The notes: a model not told the origin generated them from the sequence alone. Counted from the first letter of the stretch, positions 18,537-29,521 are shown. The stretch: DNA of 64,000 nucleotides from Aequorivita vladivostokensis (GCF_000952855.1 NZ_JSVU01000002.1:405670-469669); one strand, 5' to 3'. Numbers and translations: made by a program.

Positions 18537-18613
18537 TGTTTGTGGTTAATGGTTTCTTGTGAACTGTTTGTTGTTTGTTGTTTGGTGTTTGGTGTTTAGT
18601 GTTTGGTGTTTTG
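18537..18613 (-). repeat. Heptamer array (TGTTTGG-like, 11 degenerate units) upstream of fabI
   Basis: Seven good units from 18565 (TGTTTGT twice, TGTTTGG twice, TGTTTAG, TGTTTGG, TGTTTTG), with four weaker ones in the same 7-bp register back to 18537. The array starts 8 nt upstream of the fabI ATG. Confidence 0.75.
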
Positions 18614-18651
18614 ATGCTAATCTGTTCATTAAATATATTGAAATTCCAAAT

Positions 18652-18743
18652 CGACTACCGACTACCGACTACCGACTACCGACTACCGACTACCGACTAC
18701 CGACTACCGACTACCGACTACCGACTACCGACTACCGACTACC
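18652..18743 (-). repeat. Perfect heptamer array CGACTAC x13 between recN and fabI
   Basis: Thirteen identical tandem copies of CGACTAC plus one base. Being perfect, it is likely to vary in copy number by slippage. It sits 19 nt past the recN stop and 120 nt upstream of the fabI start. On the plus strand it reads as LPTTDYR repeats, which I regard as meaningless. Confidence 0.95.
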
Positions 18744-18761
18744 AAAAAGTAAAGATACATT

Positions 18762-20414
18762 TTAATTCAATAATTCCTTCGCATTGGCCAGGGCAGCTTC
18801 CGAAACATTTTTTCCGCCGAGCATTTCGGCTATTTCAACTAGGCGCTCCTCTTTGCCCAACGCTTTTAAATGTGTTGTCGTAACATTATTGACATCTTCT
18901 TTATACACCTTTAAATGGTGGTCGCCCTTTGCGGCTATTTGCGGCAGGTGCGTAATGCTCAGTAGCTGCATAGCCTTACTCATTTGGTGCATTATGGCTG
19001 CCATTTTATTGGCTATTTCACCAGAAACACCTGTATCTATTTCATCAAAAACGATGGTTGGTAATTTTTTGTATTCGGCCAAAACAGCTTTTACCGCGAG
19101 CATAATCCGGCTCATCTCGCCGCCGGAGGCAACCTTTTTAAGAGGGCCGAATGCCAAGCCCTTGTTTGCGGTAAAGAATAACTGTAAGCTATCGGTTCCG
19201 TTGTTTTTGAAATCTTCGGAAGGCGTAAGTTCAAACTGAAATCTCGCATTGGGAAGACCCAACGGAAAAAGCGTTTCCTCTAATTTTTTCTTAAGCAATG
19301 GAATTGCTTCCTTTCTTCTTAAATGAAGTTCTCCCGCCGTTTTCAAAGCGGTGTCCTTCAACTGTGCTTTTTGGTGCTCCAATTTACCTATCTGCTCGTC
19401 CAGCCCGAGGGTGGTATTTACTTTTTCCCCAAGTTCTTCCTCTATCGCAATCAGTTCATCCACGGAGTCAACCCCGTGTTTTTGTTGCAATTTGTAAAGC
19501 ATTTGCAGTTTTTCGTTAATCTGGAACAACCTTTCGGGGTCGGCTTCAATATGTTCTGCGGCACTGCCTATTTCTGAAGCAATGTCTTCCATTTCAATTA
19601 TGACGCTGTTCAGGCGTTCCCAGAAATCCTCAAACTTCTTTGAATATTCTTTAATTCTTCCCAAAACAATCCGGGTTTCCTTTGCCGTTTGCAGCGTGCC
19701 TATTTGCTCTTCATCCAAAAGTAGGTTGGCGTTTACAAGTGCTTCCTTAATATCCTCGGCGTTGTTGAGGGTCTCAAAATCCTCCTCAAGTTCCTTTTGG
19801 TTGTGTTTTTTTAGATTTGCCTGCTGCAGTTCATCGTAAAGAAAGCTATTGTAGTCCAGCTCTTTGGAAGCATTTTCCTTTTGAAGTTTTAATGCTGAGA
19901 GCGCTTCGGAAACCTTTTTATAATCTTGAAATTGAGCCTTGTAGGATTTTAAAATTTCCGCATTTCCCGCCAGAGCGTCCACCACTTCCATTTGGAAAGT
20001 TTCAGAAACAATCTCCAAAGTTTCATGCTGGCTGTGAACGTCCACCAAATAAGGCGCTAAGGTCTGCAATTGGTTCAGGGCGACGGGCGTATCGTTTACA
20101 AAGGCGCGGGATTTTCCGCCGGGCAATATTTCGCGGCGAATGATTGTGTGAGGCTCATAATCAAGGTCGTTTTCCTCAAAAATGATTTCCAGTTGATAAT
20201 TTTTTATTTGAAAATGTCCTTCAATCACACATTTTTTGGAAGGGTCCTTCACGCTGCCCAGGTCGGCGCGCTTTCCCAGAACGAGTGCCAAAGCCCCTAA
20301 AATGATAGATTTTCCCGCTCCCGTTTCACCCGTAATAATCGTCAATCCTTCATTAAACTCCACGCGTATGTCTTCAATAAGCGCATAATTTTTTATGGCG
20401 AGGCTGGTTATCAA
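18762..20414 (-). CDS. recN: DNA repair protein RecN
   Basis: SMC-like ATPase acting early in double-strand-break repair. 550 residues: N-terminal half-ATPase with Walker A GETGAGKSII (about 30-39), a long coiled-coil middle, and the C-terminal half with the signature ASGGEMSRIMLA and Walker B PTIVFDEIDTGVSG. The start is probably TTG at 20414, since the conserved ITSLAIKNYALIEDI start follows directly and no ATG is near. Length is normal for RecN. Confidence 0.94.
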   Translation of the reverse strand: MITSLAIKNYALIEDIRVEFNEGLTIITGETGAGKSIILGALALVLGKRADLGSVKDPSKKCVIEGHFQIKNYQLEIIFEENDLDYEPHTIIRREILPGGKSRAFVNDTPVALNQLQTLAPYLVDVHSQHETLEIVSETFQMEVVDALAGNAEILKSYKAQFQDYKKVSEALSALKLQKENASKELDYNSFLYDELQQANLKKHNQKELEEDFETLNNAEDIKEALVNANLLLDEEQIGTLQTAKETRIVLGRIKEYSKKFEDFWERLNSVIIEMEDIASEIGSAAEHIEADPERLFQINEKLQMLYKLQQKHGVDSVDELIAIEEELGEKVNTTLGLDEQIGKLEHQKAQLKDTALKTAGELHLRRKEAIPLLKKKLEETLFPLGLPNARFQFELTPSEDFKNNGTDSLQLFFTANKGLAFGPLKKVASGGEMSRIMLAVKAVLAEYKKLPTIVFDEIDTGVSGEIANKMAAIMHQMSKAMQLLSITHLPQIAAKGDHHLKVYKEDVNNVTTTHLKALGKEERLVEIAEMLGGKNVSEAALANAKELLN

Positions 20415-20548
20415 AATTTGGACGTTAAATTTTTAGACGTGAGACGTTAGGTTTTTTATTAATCAACATTCAGTTTTTGAACAATGCAATTTGAACCTAT
20501 AAATTTAAAAGAAAGTAATTAACTGGTCTAAACTTGCGGAAAGAAAAA

Positions 20549-21439
20549 TCAAAACTTGATTTCGGTCCAGTTGCTTCGCTTTGTGGGCGCCAATCGGTTA
20601 AGATTCTCAACCAGTTGTGTAATGTCAACCTGTGGACCACCGCTGAAAATGGCTTGTATTTCGTCACTTTTCGCATCAAAAAAAGTGCGTACCAAAAAAG
20701 AATTTGGACGACGGTCGTTAATGCCTTTCAAAGCATTGATGGCGCTCGCAATTTCCTGCTTGGCAGCTTTTTGGTCCGCGGCCATAATATCAAGTCCTTT
20801 GCGGTGGTATCGGTACATCACATCGTGAAATTCCTTATATACCGAAGACAGCAAGGCATCGTTGTATCGGTATCGGGACTGGTTGCCATCGGTAGCCTTC
20901 CAACCTTGGAAATTGCTGGAGGCAGCCGTGTTAGTAATCTGTTTCGCGATTTCAAAATAAGGCGCGCCCCCGTTTGGCGAGAACGTGTCCGCATCCAAAC
21001 CTATTACCGTGTAGACGTGAAATGCCACAACGGAAACCAGGTTTGAGCCAAAAGTGTTAATATTGAAGTTCAAAGGTTCGTATTCCTTATAATTGAACTG
21101 TACTTGCCTGTCAAAATAATTATAGACCGGACTATCATAAGTTGACCCAAACACGGGACGCGAGGATTGAATTTGAAGCGTTGCCGTAAAGGAGTCGCCA
21201 TCATATTCACTCACTACCAAGGTCATATTACAATCAATGCGCTCTTGGTTTTTATATTCCTTATCGGTCCATTTTGTATTGTTTACAAACTCCCGCAATT
21301 GGGTTTCAAGCGTCCTAAAAATCTGCAGATTGGGTTGGCCGGTTTGTTCGGCATCAATGGAAACGGTGCAATTAAGTTCCTGGGCCTGGGCCGAAGATAC
21401 AACAATGGCACATACTAAGAAAAGTAAAATTTTACGCAT
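20549..21439 (-). CDS. porD: Type IX secretion protein PorD (DUF4835)
   Basis: 296 residues with a signal peptide (LLFLVCAIVVSSAQAQ). The family (DUF4835) is the PorD component linked to gliding and type IX secretion in Bacteroidota; it is periplasmic or outer-membrane associated. Family blocks seen are YKNQERIDCNMTLVV, PVYNYFDRQVQFNY and ADTFSPNGG. Its start overlaps the coaBC stop by 8 bp, so the two are translationally coupled. It fits the T9SS cargo genes at 10-17 kb. Confidence 0.88.
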   Translation of the reverse strand: MRKILLFLVCAIVVSSAQAQELNCTVSIDAEQTGQPNLQIFRTLETQLREFVNNTKWTDKEYKNQERIDCNMTLVVSEYDGDSFTATLQIQSSRPVFGSTYDSPVYNYFDRQVQFNYKEYEPLNFNINTFGSNLVSVVAFHVYTVIGLDADTFSPNGGAPYFEIAKQITNTAASSNFQGWKATDGNQSRYRYNDALLSSVYKEFHDVMYRYHRKGLDIMAADQKAAKQEIASAINALKGINDRRPNSFLVRTFFDAKSDEIQAIFSGGPQVDITQLVENLNRLAPTKRSNWTEIKF

Positions 21440-22655
21440 TTGTCTGTTCTATAATATATTCTAAAATATCTTTTGCTACTTCTTTTTTAGGTTTAACAGG
21501 GAAAGGAAGCGTTTTATTGTCTTTGGCTATCAAAGTAATTTTATTGGTGTCGCCCTGAAAGCCCGCGCCCTTGTCGCGAAGCGAATTTAACACAATTAAA
21601 TCTAAATTCTTTTTTTTCAGTTTCAATTTTGCGTTTTCTTCCTCATTTTCGGTTTCCAATGCAAAACCCACCAAGAATTGATCTTTCTTTATTTCGCCCA
21701 GCGAAGCCAATATATCTTTCGTTTTTGTAAGCTGAAGTGTCAAAGCATCGGTTTTCTTTTTTATTTTTTCCGAAGCAACATCCGAAGGGCGATAATCCGC
21801 AACGGCAGCACTTAAAATGGCCACATCACTTTTACCGAAATATTCGTGCGCGGCATTGTACATTTCTTCCGCAGAAGTAACGCGGATTATTTTTACGAAA
21901 TCGTTTTCAAGTTTTAATGCCGAAGGGCCTGAAATCAAAACAACCTCAGCGCCAAGTTCGGCAGCGGTTTCGGCAATGGCGTAACCCATCTTTCCACTGG
22001 AATGGTTGCCGATGAAACGAACGGGGTCAATGGCTTCATAAGTTGGCCCGGCTGTAATCAAAAACTTTTTGCCACGAAGGGGAAGTTTCTGCAGCAAATC
22101 ATTTTCCAAAAAGGAAACGATTCCCTCGGGCTCCGCCATCCTGCCCTGGCCTACCAAACCGCTGGCAAGTTCGCCAAAGGCTGCGGGAATCTGAATATTT
22201 CCAAAGCTATCCAATTTTTTAAAAGTTTCCGCGGTGGTGGGATGTTGGTACATGTCCAAATCCATTGCGGGGGCGTAGTACACGGGACATTTGGCCGAAA
22301 GATAGCACGCGAGCAAAAGATTGTCGCAAGCGCCGTGTGCCATTTTAGAGAGCGTGTTTGCCGTGGCGGGAGCTATCAAAAACAAATCGGCCCACAGGGC
22401 CAATTCTACGTGGTTGTTCCAGTTGGGCTCCTTAAAGCTGCCTTCTTCCTTTTCATTAGTAAAGGAAGAAAATACCTCGTTTTTTGAAAGTGTTGCGAGG
22501 GTGAGTGGCGTTACAAACTCTTTAGCCGAATCTGTCATTACCACTTTTACCTCAGCTCCTTTTTTTACTAAAAGCCGAACTAAAAAAGCCGCTTTGTACG
22601 CGGCAATCCCGCCGGTAACGCCAAGCAAGATATTTTTCCCGTTCAAAACAGCCAT
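21432..22655 (-). CDS. coaBC: Bifunctional phosphopantothenoylcysteine decarboxylase/synthetase
   Basis: Makes 4'-phosphopantetheine in two steps of CoA synthesis. Residues 1-190 are the FMN-dependent decarboxylase CoaC (GVTGGIAAYKA, active-site H in NNHVELA, APATANTLSKMA, PAMDLDMY); residues 190-407 are the CTP-dependent synthetase CoaB (ITAGPTYEAIDPVRFIGN, SSGKMGYAIA). 407 residues is normal. Upstream lies a heptamer array beginning 5 nt from the ATG. Confidence 0.94.
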   Translation of the reverse strand: MAVLNGKNILLGVTGGIAAYKAAFLVRLLVKKGAEVKVVMTDSAKEFVTPLTLATLSKNEVFSSFTNEKEEGSFKEPNWNNHVELALWADLFLIAPATANTLSKMAHGACDNLLLACYLSAKCPVYYAPAMDLDMYQHPTTAETFKKLDSFGNIQIPAAFGELASGLVGQGRMAEPEGIVSFLENDLLQKLPLRGKKFLITAGPTYEAIDPVRFIGNHSSGKMGYAIAETAAELGAEVVLISGPSALKLENDFVKIIRVTSAEEMYNAAHEYFGKSDVAILSAAVADYRPSDVASEKIKKKTDALTLQLTKTKDILASLGEIKKDQFLVGFALETENEEENAKLKLKKKNLDLIVLNSLRDKGAGFQGDTNKITLIAKDNKTLPFPVKPKKEVAKDILEYIIEQTNA

Positions 22656-22660
22656 AATTA

Positions 22661-22716
22661 AGTGTTCAGTGTTCAGTAATCGGTACGCAGTAGCCAGAAA
22701 TCAGGAAGCAGTTCTT
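22661..22716 (-). repeat. Degenerate heptamer array (AGnnnnC, 8 units) upstream of coaBC
   Basis: Plus-strand units AGTGTTC, AGTGTTC, AGTAATC, GGTACGC, AGTAGCC, AGAAATC, AGGAAGC, AGTTCTT keep an exact 7-bp period. The first unit begins 5 nt from the coaBC ATG; the array fills most of the gap to the rpoZ-like gene. Confidence 0.6.
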
Positions 22717-22748
22717 ACGCACTATGTTCCCGCTATGGGAGAGGGGAC

Positions 22749-23081
22749 TTACTCTTCTACTACTTCATCAGCAGTATTTCGCCAATAGATTTTGTTCTCC
22801 AACCACTCCTGTACTGCCAAGGCGTGTGGTTTTGGAAGTCTTTCATAAAATTTTGAAACCTCTATTTGCTCCTTGTTTTCGAAAATTTCTTCCAAACTAT
22901 CGTTGTAAGTGGCAAATTCGTCAAGTTTTTCCAAAAGTTCCTTTTTGATATCGCCATTTATTTGTGCGGCACGTTTCGCAATAATGGAAATAGCCTCGTA
23001 AATGTTGTTGGTAGGCGCATCGATCAAATTCTTATCGAAAGTAACCGTATTGATTGGCGCATCTGAATTTTTAATATCCAT
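22749..23081 (-). CDS. rpoZ: RNA polymerase Rpb6/omega-like subunit
   Basis: 110 residues matching the Bacteroidota Rpb6/omega-type protein that helps assemble RNA polymerase by clamping the beta' C-terminus. Visible features are the helix NNIYEAISIIAKRAAQIN, which aligns with the omega alpha-helix, and a family C-terminal extension (KPHALAVQEWLENKIYW). It lies 13 bp downstream of bamD on the same strand and is probably co-transcribed with it. Confidence 0.85.
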   Translation of the reverse strand: MDIKNSDAPINTVTFDKNLIDAPTNNIYEAISIIAKRAAQINGDIKKELLEKLDEFATYNDSLEEIFENKEQIEVSKFYERLPKPHALAVQEWLENKIYWRNTADEVVEE

Positions 23082-23094
23082 AGTAAAAAATAAA

Positions 23095-23919
23095 TTAAGT
23101 AGTGGGTTCTGTTTCCACAGGCTCTAGCCTGTTCTCTATGTCCTGATTAATCTCCATTGCTTCGGGAGCCAAATCGGTATCTTTATAATATTTAATGAAA
23201 TTATTGTAATAAACCTTTGCGGTGCGAAGCCGTTCCTGTACCAATACCGGAATACTGTTTATAGCCAATTTATAGGCCGCGAGAAATCTGCCGTAAAACG
23301 CATCTTTTCTATAAATAGAACCGGGATTGTCGGTTATAAAATTATCGAAGGCGCCAATCGCAGCTTTGTAATCCTCAACACGTAAATATTGTTTTGCGAC
23401 TTCGAATTGCTTTTTTTCCAACTTATTTCTCAATTCAGCTACCAAGGTATTGGCCTCGGCGCGCTTATCAGAATTTGGGTATTGGTTTATGAATTCCTGT
23501 AATTTTTCCAGCCCCTTATCCGTATCCTTTTGATCCAGGGAATATCTGGGGGAAAGTTGGTAAAAACTTTTTGCCGACTTGAAGGCGGCTACCTCAACGC
23601 TATCACTTTGGGGGTAGGCTTGGGTAAACCTTTCAAATTGATACCCAGCCAAATAATAATCTTCAAGATTGTAATAGGTGTTGGCGTATATGAACATTAG
23701 CTTTTCGCCTTGTGGCTTCCCTCTGTATGCGGGCACCAACTGCTCCATTAATTTGAGGCCCTTTTTGTATTTCCCGATTCTATAAAGGGAATCGGCAAAG
23801 GCGTATTTTTTTCCCATATCATCCTTTCTAAGCACCTGCTGATATTGGCTACAGGACGAAAGCAGAATAGTGAAACAAACTAAAATAAAAAGTGGTAAAC
23901 GCATGGGCTTAAAAAACAT
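23095..23919 (-). CDS. bamD: Outer membrane assembly lipoprotein BamD
   Basis: 274-residue lipoprotein of the BAM complex that inserts beta-barrel proteins. A lipoprotein signal (LVCFTILLSSC, lipid-modified Cys about 23) is followed by TPR-like helices (YANTYYNLEDYYLAGYQFERF, YPQSDSVEVAAF, FINQYPNSDKRAEA). An internal ATG giving MRLPLFILV is an equally good start, five codons in. Upstream of the rpoZ-like gene in the same direction. Confidence 0.9.
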   Translation of the reverse strand: MFFKPMRLPLFILVCFTILLSSCSQYQQVLRKDDMGKKYAFADSLYRIGKYKKGLKLMEQLVPAYRGKPQGEKLMFIYANTYYNLEDYYLAGYQFERFTQAYPQSDSVEVAAFKSAKSFYQLSPRYSLDQKDTDKGLEKLQEFINQYPNSDKRAEANTLVAELRNKLEKKQFEVAKQYLRVEDYKAAIGAFDNFITDNPGSIYRKDAFYGRFLAAYKLAINSIPVLVQERLRTAKVYYNNFIKYYKDTDLAPEAMEINQDIENRLEPVETEPTT

Positions 23920-24042
23920 CGTGCAAAAATAGGGAATTAAACGTGATTGGACAAAACTTATTCTTCGGCTAAAATATTGCGCTGAAGGCTATTATTTGCA
24001 AGCCTTTTGAAATATTTAACTTCAAATGCAAAAAGGGAGCTT

Positions 24043-24918
24043 TTAGAATTTTTTGATGAAATCTTCTATTTTGGATCTCAAACCATCGCTAACTCCCACC
24101 AAAGGAAGCCTTACGGTATCACCGCAAATTCCCAATGATTTAAAAACTGCCTTTATTCCGGCTGGATTTCCTTCCGCAAAAATATAATCGATTACCGGGG
24201 CAATTTTGTAATGTATTTCATAAGCTTCGTCAGCTTTTTTGTCGAGACCCAGTTTTACCATTTTTGAGAATTCTTTCGGAAATCCTTCGCCGATAACCGA
24301 AATCACTCCTGCCCCACCGGCAAGTACCATTGGCAAGGTAATCATATCATCACCAGAAATAACAAGGAAATCTTTTGGACAACCGGAAATCAATTTCATT
24401 GCCTGCACAATATCGCCCGCAGCTTCTTTTATGGCCACGATTTTTTCAAAATCATTCGCCAATCGAATTACGGTTTCCGGAAGCATATTTGAAGCCGTCC
24501 TCCCCGGAACATTGTAAAGAATTATCGGCAGCGGAGCAGCCTTTGCAATTGCGGCAAAATGCTGATAAATACCTTCCTGCGTAGGTTTATTGTAAAAAGG
24601 TGAAACCGAAAGAATAGCGGTAAAGGCAGAAAGGTCGCGGGTTTTCATTTCTGAAATTACCTCCTGCGTATTGTTGCCGCCAATGCCCAAAACCAAAGGC
24701 AAGCGGTGATTGTTTGCTGAAACCACGGTGTCAATTACCAGCTGTTTTTCTTCTTTGGAAAGCGTTGCGCTTTCGGCAGTAGTTCCTAAAACTACCAAAT
24801 AATCTATTCCATTTTCAATGTTGAAATTCACCACATTTTTAAGTCCTTCCACATCTACGGAAAAGTCACTTTTAAACGGGGTTATCAATGCTACGCCTGT
24901 TCCAACTAATTCTTTCAT
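24043..24918 (-). CDS. dapA: 4-hydroxy-tetrahydrodipicolinate synthase
   Basis: Condenses pyruvate with aspartate semialdehyde, entering the lysine/diaminopimelate route. The 291-residue aldolase barrel shows the Schiff-base lysine in IVAIKEAAG, the catalytic Tyr in YNVPGRTAS and the threonine motif GTTAESATL. dapF of the same pathway is at 41 kb. A short 9-bp repeat of the prmC type lies 12 nt upstream of the start. Confidence 0.94.
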   Translation of the reverse strand: MKELVGTGVALITPFKSDFSVDVEGLKNVVNFNIENGIDYLVVLGTTAESATLSKEEKQLVIDTVVSANNHRLPLVLGIGGNNTQEVISEMKTRDLSAFTAILSVSPFYNKPTQEGIYQHFAAIAKAAPLPIILYNVPGRTASNMLPETVIRLANDFEKIVAIKEAAGDIVQAMKLISGCPKDFLVISGDDMITLPMVLAGGAGVISVIGEGFPKEFSKMVKLGLDKKADEAYEIHYKIAPVIDYIFAEGNPAGIKAVFKSLGICGDTVRLPLVGVSDGLRSKIEDFIKKF

Positions 24919-24930
24919 ATTCTATATTTT

Positions 24931-24966
24931 GATGCTGTTGATACTTTTGTTTCTATGGATTCTAAA
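24931..24966 (-). repeat. 9-bp repeat, 4 degenerate units upstream of dapA
   Basis: Plus-strand units GATGCTGTT, GATACTTTT, GTTTCTATG, GATTCTAAA. They belong to the same consensus, GAT(A/G/T)CT(A/T)TG, as the 31-unit array before prmC, 4.3 kb away. The array begins 12 nt from the dapA start. Confidence 0.55.
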
Positions 24967-25008
24967 ATTTGATTCATTCCACCTTTTGCTTCCTTCTTTT
25001 AGCTTCCA

Positions 25009-25524
25009 TTAAATTTTTTTAAAAATTTTTAAATATTTTTTCACTTCACTTTTAAAAGCTTCCTTGTTTTGCAGGTCAACATTTAAAAGCAAATCAAAAA
25101 GCCGGGCATCAGAATTATTGAATCCTATTTTGAATTTTGCCCTGCTCTGCGCCACCATTGCCCCTAAAAACTCATGTGTCCCCTTGTAATAACCTATTAG
25201 CACATCAAACGGAAAATCCAAAAACTCCTGTGCATTCTGATTGTGGATTTCGCCGCGCCACGTAAATTCCTTATTGGTTATCTGGTTTTGCCGAAGCGAG
25301 GGTATCTTTCGCCGCGTTTCCACAAAAGTGAAGACTTTTACATCTTTTCGTTGCAAGCCGAGCTCCTTTCCGAACTCGTAAAGGATTTCAAAATCGTCAA
25401 AAAAAGCTTCATCCACCACAAAGCCCAAATATGTTAAAGGCTCATTGCGCTTTGAAAAATCCCGCTCAGTCAGGTTTTTTTCAATGTGTTTTTTTAAGGA
25501 ATGTCGCTTTACTTTTTTCAACAT
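25009..25524 (-). CDS. DUF6913 family protein of unknown function
   Basis: 171 residues, cytoplasmic by appearance, no signal or membrane helix. It resembles a short Bacteroidota-specific family usually found beside dapA and ligA; function unknown. Features seen are a basic N-terminus (KKVKRHSLKKHIEKN), YLGFVVDEAFFDDFEILYEF, and FDVLIGYYKGTHEFLGAMVA. It lies between dapA and ligA on the same strand. Confidence 0.7.
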   Translation of the reverse strand: MLKKVKRHSLKKHIEKNLTERDFSKRNEPLTYLGFVVDEAFFDDFEILYEFGKELGLQRKDVKVFTFVETRRKIPSLRQNQITNKEFTWRGEIHNQNAQEFLDFPFDVLIGYYKGTHEFLGAMVAQSRAKFKIGFNNSDARLFDLLLNVDLQNKEAFKSEVKKYLKIFKKI

Positions 25525-25582
25525 GGAATGCCAAATTCTCGTGTGGCAAAAATAGCTATTTTCAGCGCTTTCCTACTTTCAA

Positions 25583-27652
<2,070 letters not shown>

Positions 27653-27693
27653 TTACTGGCAAGCACCGGTTTTCTTTTTAAAAAATAAAGGTG

Positions 27694-28284
27694 TTACGTC
27701 CTGCTCTCATTAAGCCATTTGGGAACATCGGGGCGTTTAAATTCTTCCATTTTTTTAAGAAGCCGATTGGTGTCTGAATCAACCAAAAGTAGATTGTAGT
27801 TGTCCATGGAAAGGAAACCCTTGCGTACCATGGTTTCGAGCATTTTTATTAAATCGTTGTAAAAACCGTTTATGTTCAGCAAACCAATCGGTTTTTGGTG
27901 CAGGCCCAGTTGCAGCCAGGTTATTATCTCAAAAAGTTCCTCTAAAGTCCCCATGCCGCCGGGCAGGGCGATGAAGCCATCGCTCTGTTCGTGCATTTTC
28001 AGTTTCCGCTCGTGCATGTTTTGGGTGGTGATTAGTTCTGTGAGGCCAAGGTGGACAACTTCTTTTTTCTTTAAAAAATTGGGGATGATGCCGATTACCT
28101 TTCCGCTGTTGTCGAGCACGCTTTTGGCAATGGTGCCCATCACTCCTATTTTGGCGGCGCCATAGACCAAGGTAATGTTTCGTTCTGCGAAAATTTCGCC
28201 CAGCTTTACTGCAGCATCGGTAATGGCGAGGTCGTTGCCGTCGCTACTTCCGCAGAAAACGCATATTTTGTCGAGATTGTTCAT
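27694..28284 (-). CDS. LOG family protein (TIGR00730)
   Basis: 196-residue Rossmann-like protein with the signature PGGMGTLEELFE and VYGAAKIGVMG. Members are cytokinin-activating phosphoribohydrolases or nucleotide 5'-monophosphate nucleosidases; the true bacterial substrate here is not known. Three 9-bp repeats lie directly upstream of the ATG. Its upstream neighbour is prmC, 72 bp away, on the same strand. Confidence 0.88.
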   Translation of the reverse strand: MNNLDKICVFCGSSDGNDLAITDAAVKLGEIFAERNITLVYGAAKIGVMGTIAKSVLDNSGKVIGIIPNFLKKKEVVHLGLTELITTQNMHERKLKMHEQSDGFIALPGGMGTLEELFEIITWLQLGLHQKPIGLLNINGFYNDLIKMLETMVRKGFLSMDNYNLLLVDSDTNRLLKKMEEFKRPDVPKWLNESRT

Positions 28285-28290
28285 ATTTTT

Positions 28291-28317
28291 TCTCTGTGTT
28301 CTTTGTGCCTCTGTGGT
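28291..28317 (-). repeat. Short 9-bp repeat (3 units) upstream of the LOG gene
   Basis: Units TCTCTGTGT, TCTTTGTGC, CTCTGTGGT starting 6 nt from the start codon. Only three units, so chance cannot be excluded alone; it is listed because the same arrangement recurs elsewhere in the window. Confidence 0.4.
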
Positions 28318-28356
28318 GGGCCGTTTTACAACAGTGGCACAGGGGGCACAGCGTTT

Positions 28357-29202
28357 TTAGATTTTACATTTCAACATTCGGTCTTTGCCGTAGATGTCTT
28401 TTTTTATTTCAATATTTTTAAATCCTTCCGCTTTTAAAAGCTCGGTCATTTCATAAGCAAGATACTCATTAATCTCGAAAAAGAGTTTCCCGCTGGGGTT
28501 TAAATGGTTTTTTGCCAAGTGGGAAATGGCTCGATAAAACAGCAAAGGGTCTTCATCTTTCACGTATAAAGCTGAATGGGGCTCGTACTTTAGTACGTTT
28601 TGCTGCATCTGCTTTTTTTCGAGTTCGCGGACGTAGGGCGGGTTTGAAACTATCACATCGTATTTCATCGGAAGGGTTTCCGCGGCCAAAATATCGGTTT
28701 GAAAAAAATCAACTTCAACCTTGTTTAATTTTGCATTCGCTTCAGCGATTTTCAAAGCTTCTTCGGAAATATCCAAAGCGGAAATTTTTGCATTGGGAAG
28801 GTTTTTGGCGAGGGAAATGGCGATGCAGCCGCTGCCGGTGCCGATGTCTAAAATCCCCTTGGCCCCCGAAGGGGGAAATCCACTCAATATCCACTCCACC
28901 AATTCCTCTGTTTCTGGGCGGGGGATTAGGGTGTGTTTGTTTACTTTAAAAGGAAGGCCGTAAAATTCTGTTTCGCCGATTATGTATTGAATGGGTTCGT
29001 GGTTTTGTAGGCGAAGGATTGCTTTTTGAAATTTTTCGGCTTCTGTTGCGGAAATGGTTCTTTCAGGGTTTAAAGCGATTTCTATTCGGGAGAGGTTTAG
29101 GTATTTTTCCGAAAGAATATTGAAAAAAGATTGTACTTCTTCCGAAGGATATAATTCTGAAAGCGATTTTTTGAAATTGGATTTAAGATCTGATATTTTC
29201 AC
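28357..29202 (-). CDS. prmC: Release factor glutamine methyltransferase PrmC
   Basis: Methylates the glutamine of the GGQ motif in peptide chain release factors. 281 residues with an N-terminal helical domain and a SAM-binding Rossmann domain (LDIGTGSGCIAISLA), the catalytic NPPY motif (VSNPPYV) and RPETEELVEW. The start is GTG at 29202: an in-frame TAG lies two codons upstream, within the first repeat unit, so the frame cannot extend further. The 31-unit 9-bp array begins 2 nt upstream of this GTG and must form the leader. Confidence 0.93.
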   Translation of the reverse strand: MKISDLKSNFKKSLSELYPSEEVQSFFNILSEKYLNLSRIEIALNPERTISATEAEKFQKAILRLQNHEPIQYIIGETEFYGLPFKVNKHTLIPRPETEELVEWILSGFPPSGAKGILDIGTGSGCIAISLAKNLPNAKISALDISEEALKIAEANAKLNKVEVDFFQTDILAAETLPMKYDVIVSNPPYVRELEKKQMQQNVLKYEPHSALYVKDEDPLLFYRAISHLAKNHLNPSGKLFFEINEYLAYEMTELLKAEGFKNIEIKKDIYGKDRMLKCKI

Positions 29203-29204
29203 AA

Positions 29205-29483
29205 GATTCTATTGATGCTTTGGATGCTTTGGATGCTGTGGATTCTCTGGATACTATGGATTCTATGGATACTTTGGATGCTTTGGGTTCTATGGATACT
29301 TTGGATACTTTGGACGCTTTGGATGCTTTGGATGCTTTGGATGCTTTGGGTTCTATGGATACTATGGATACTATGGATACTTTGGATGCTTTGGATGCTT
29401 TGGGTTCTATGGATACTTTGGATACTTTGGATTCTATGGATTCTATGGATTCTATGGATACTTTGGATTCTATGGATACTATT
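29205..29483 (-). repeat. 31-unit, 9-bp degenerate tandem array upstream of prmC
   Basis: Exactly 31 units in unbroken 9-bp register with plus-strand consensus GAT(A/G/T)CT(A/T)TG; positions 4 and 7 vary most, and GGTTCTATG recurs three times. Runs of units (for example GATGCTTTG-GATGCTTTG-GGTTCTATG-GATACT) are themselves repeated, which suggests block duplication. It fills the space between the GNAT stop and prmC. Two plus-strand frames stay open through it (LWM- and DALD-type repeats), an expected result of a period divisible by three. Confidence 0.95.
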
Positions 29484-29521
29484 GTTTGGGATTTGGGTCC
29501 CGATTGCTATTGGGATGGTTT

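Noticed and set aside
18559..18883. LPTTDYR repeat frames over the CGACTAC array
   Set aside because: Period 7 x 3 gives the same peptide in all three frames; it is a product of the repeat, overlapping recN on the other strand.
23985..24008. AAGGCT/AGCCTT hairpin between dapA and bamD as terminator
   Set aside because: Six-base stem, 10-nt loop, and no T-run on the minus strand where it would be needed.
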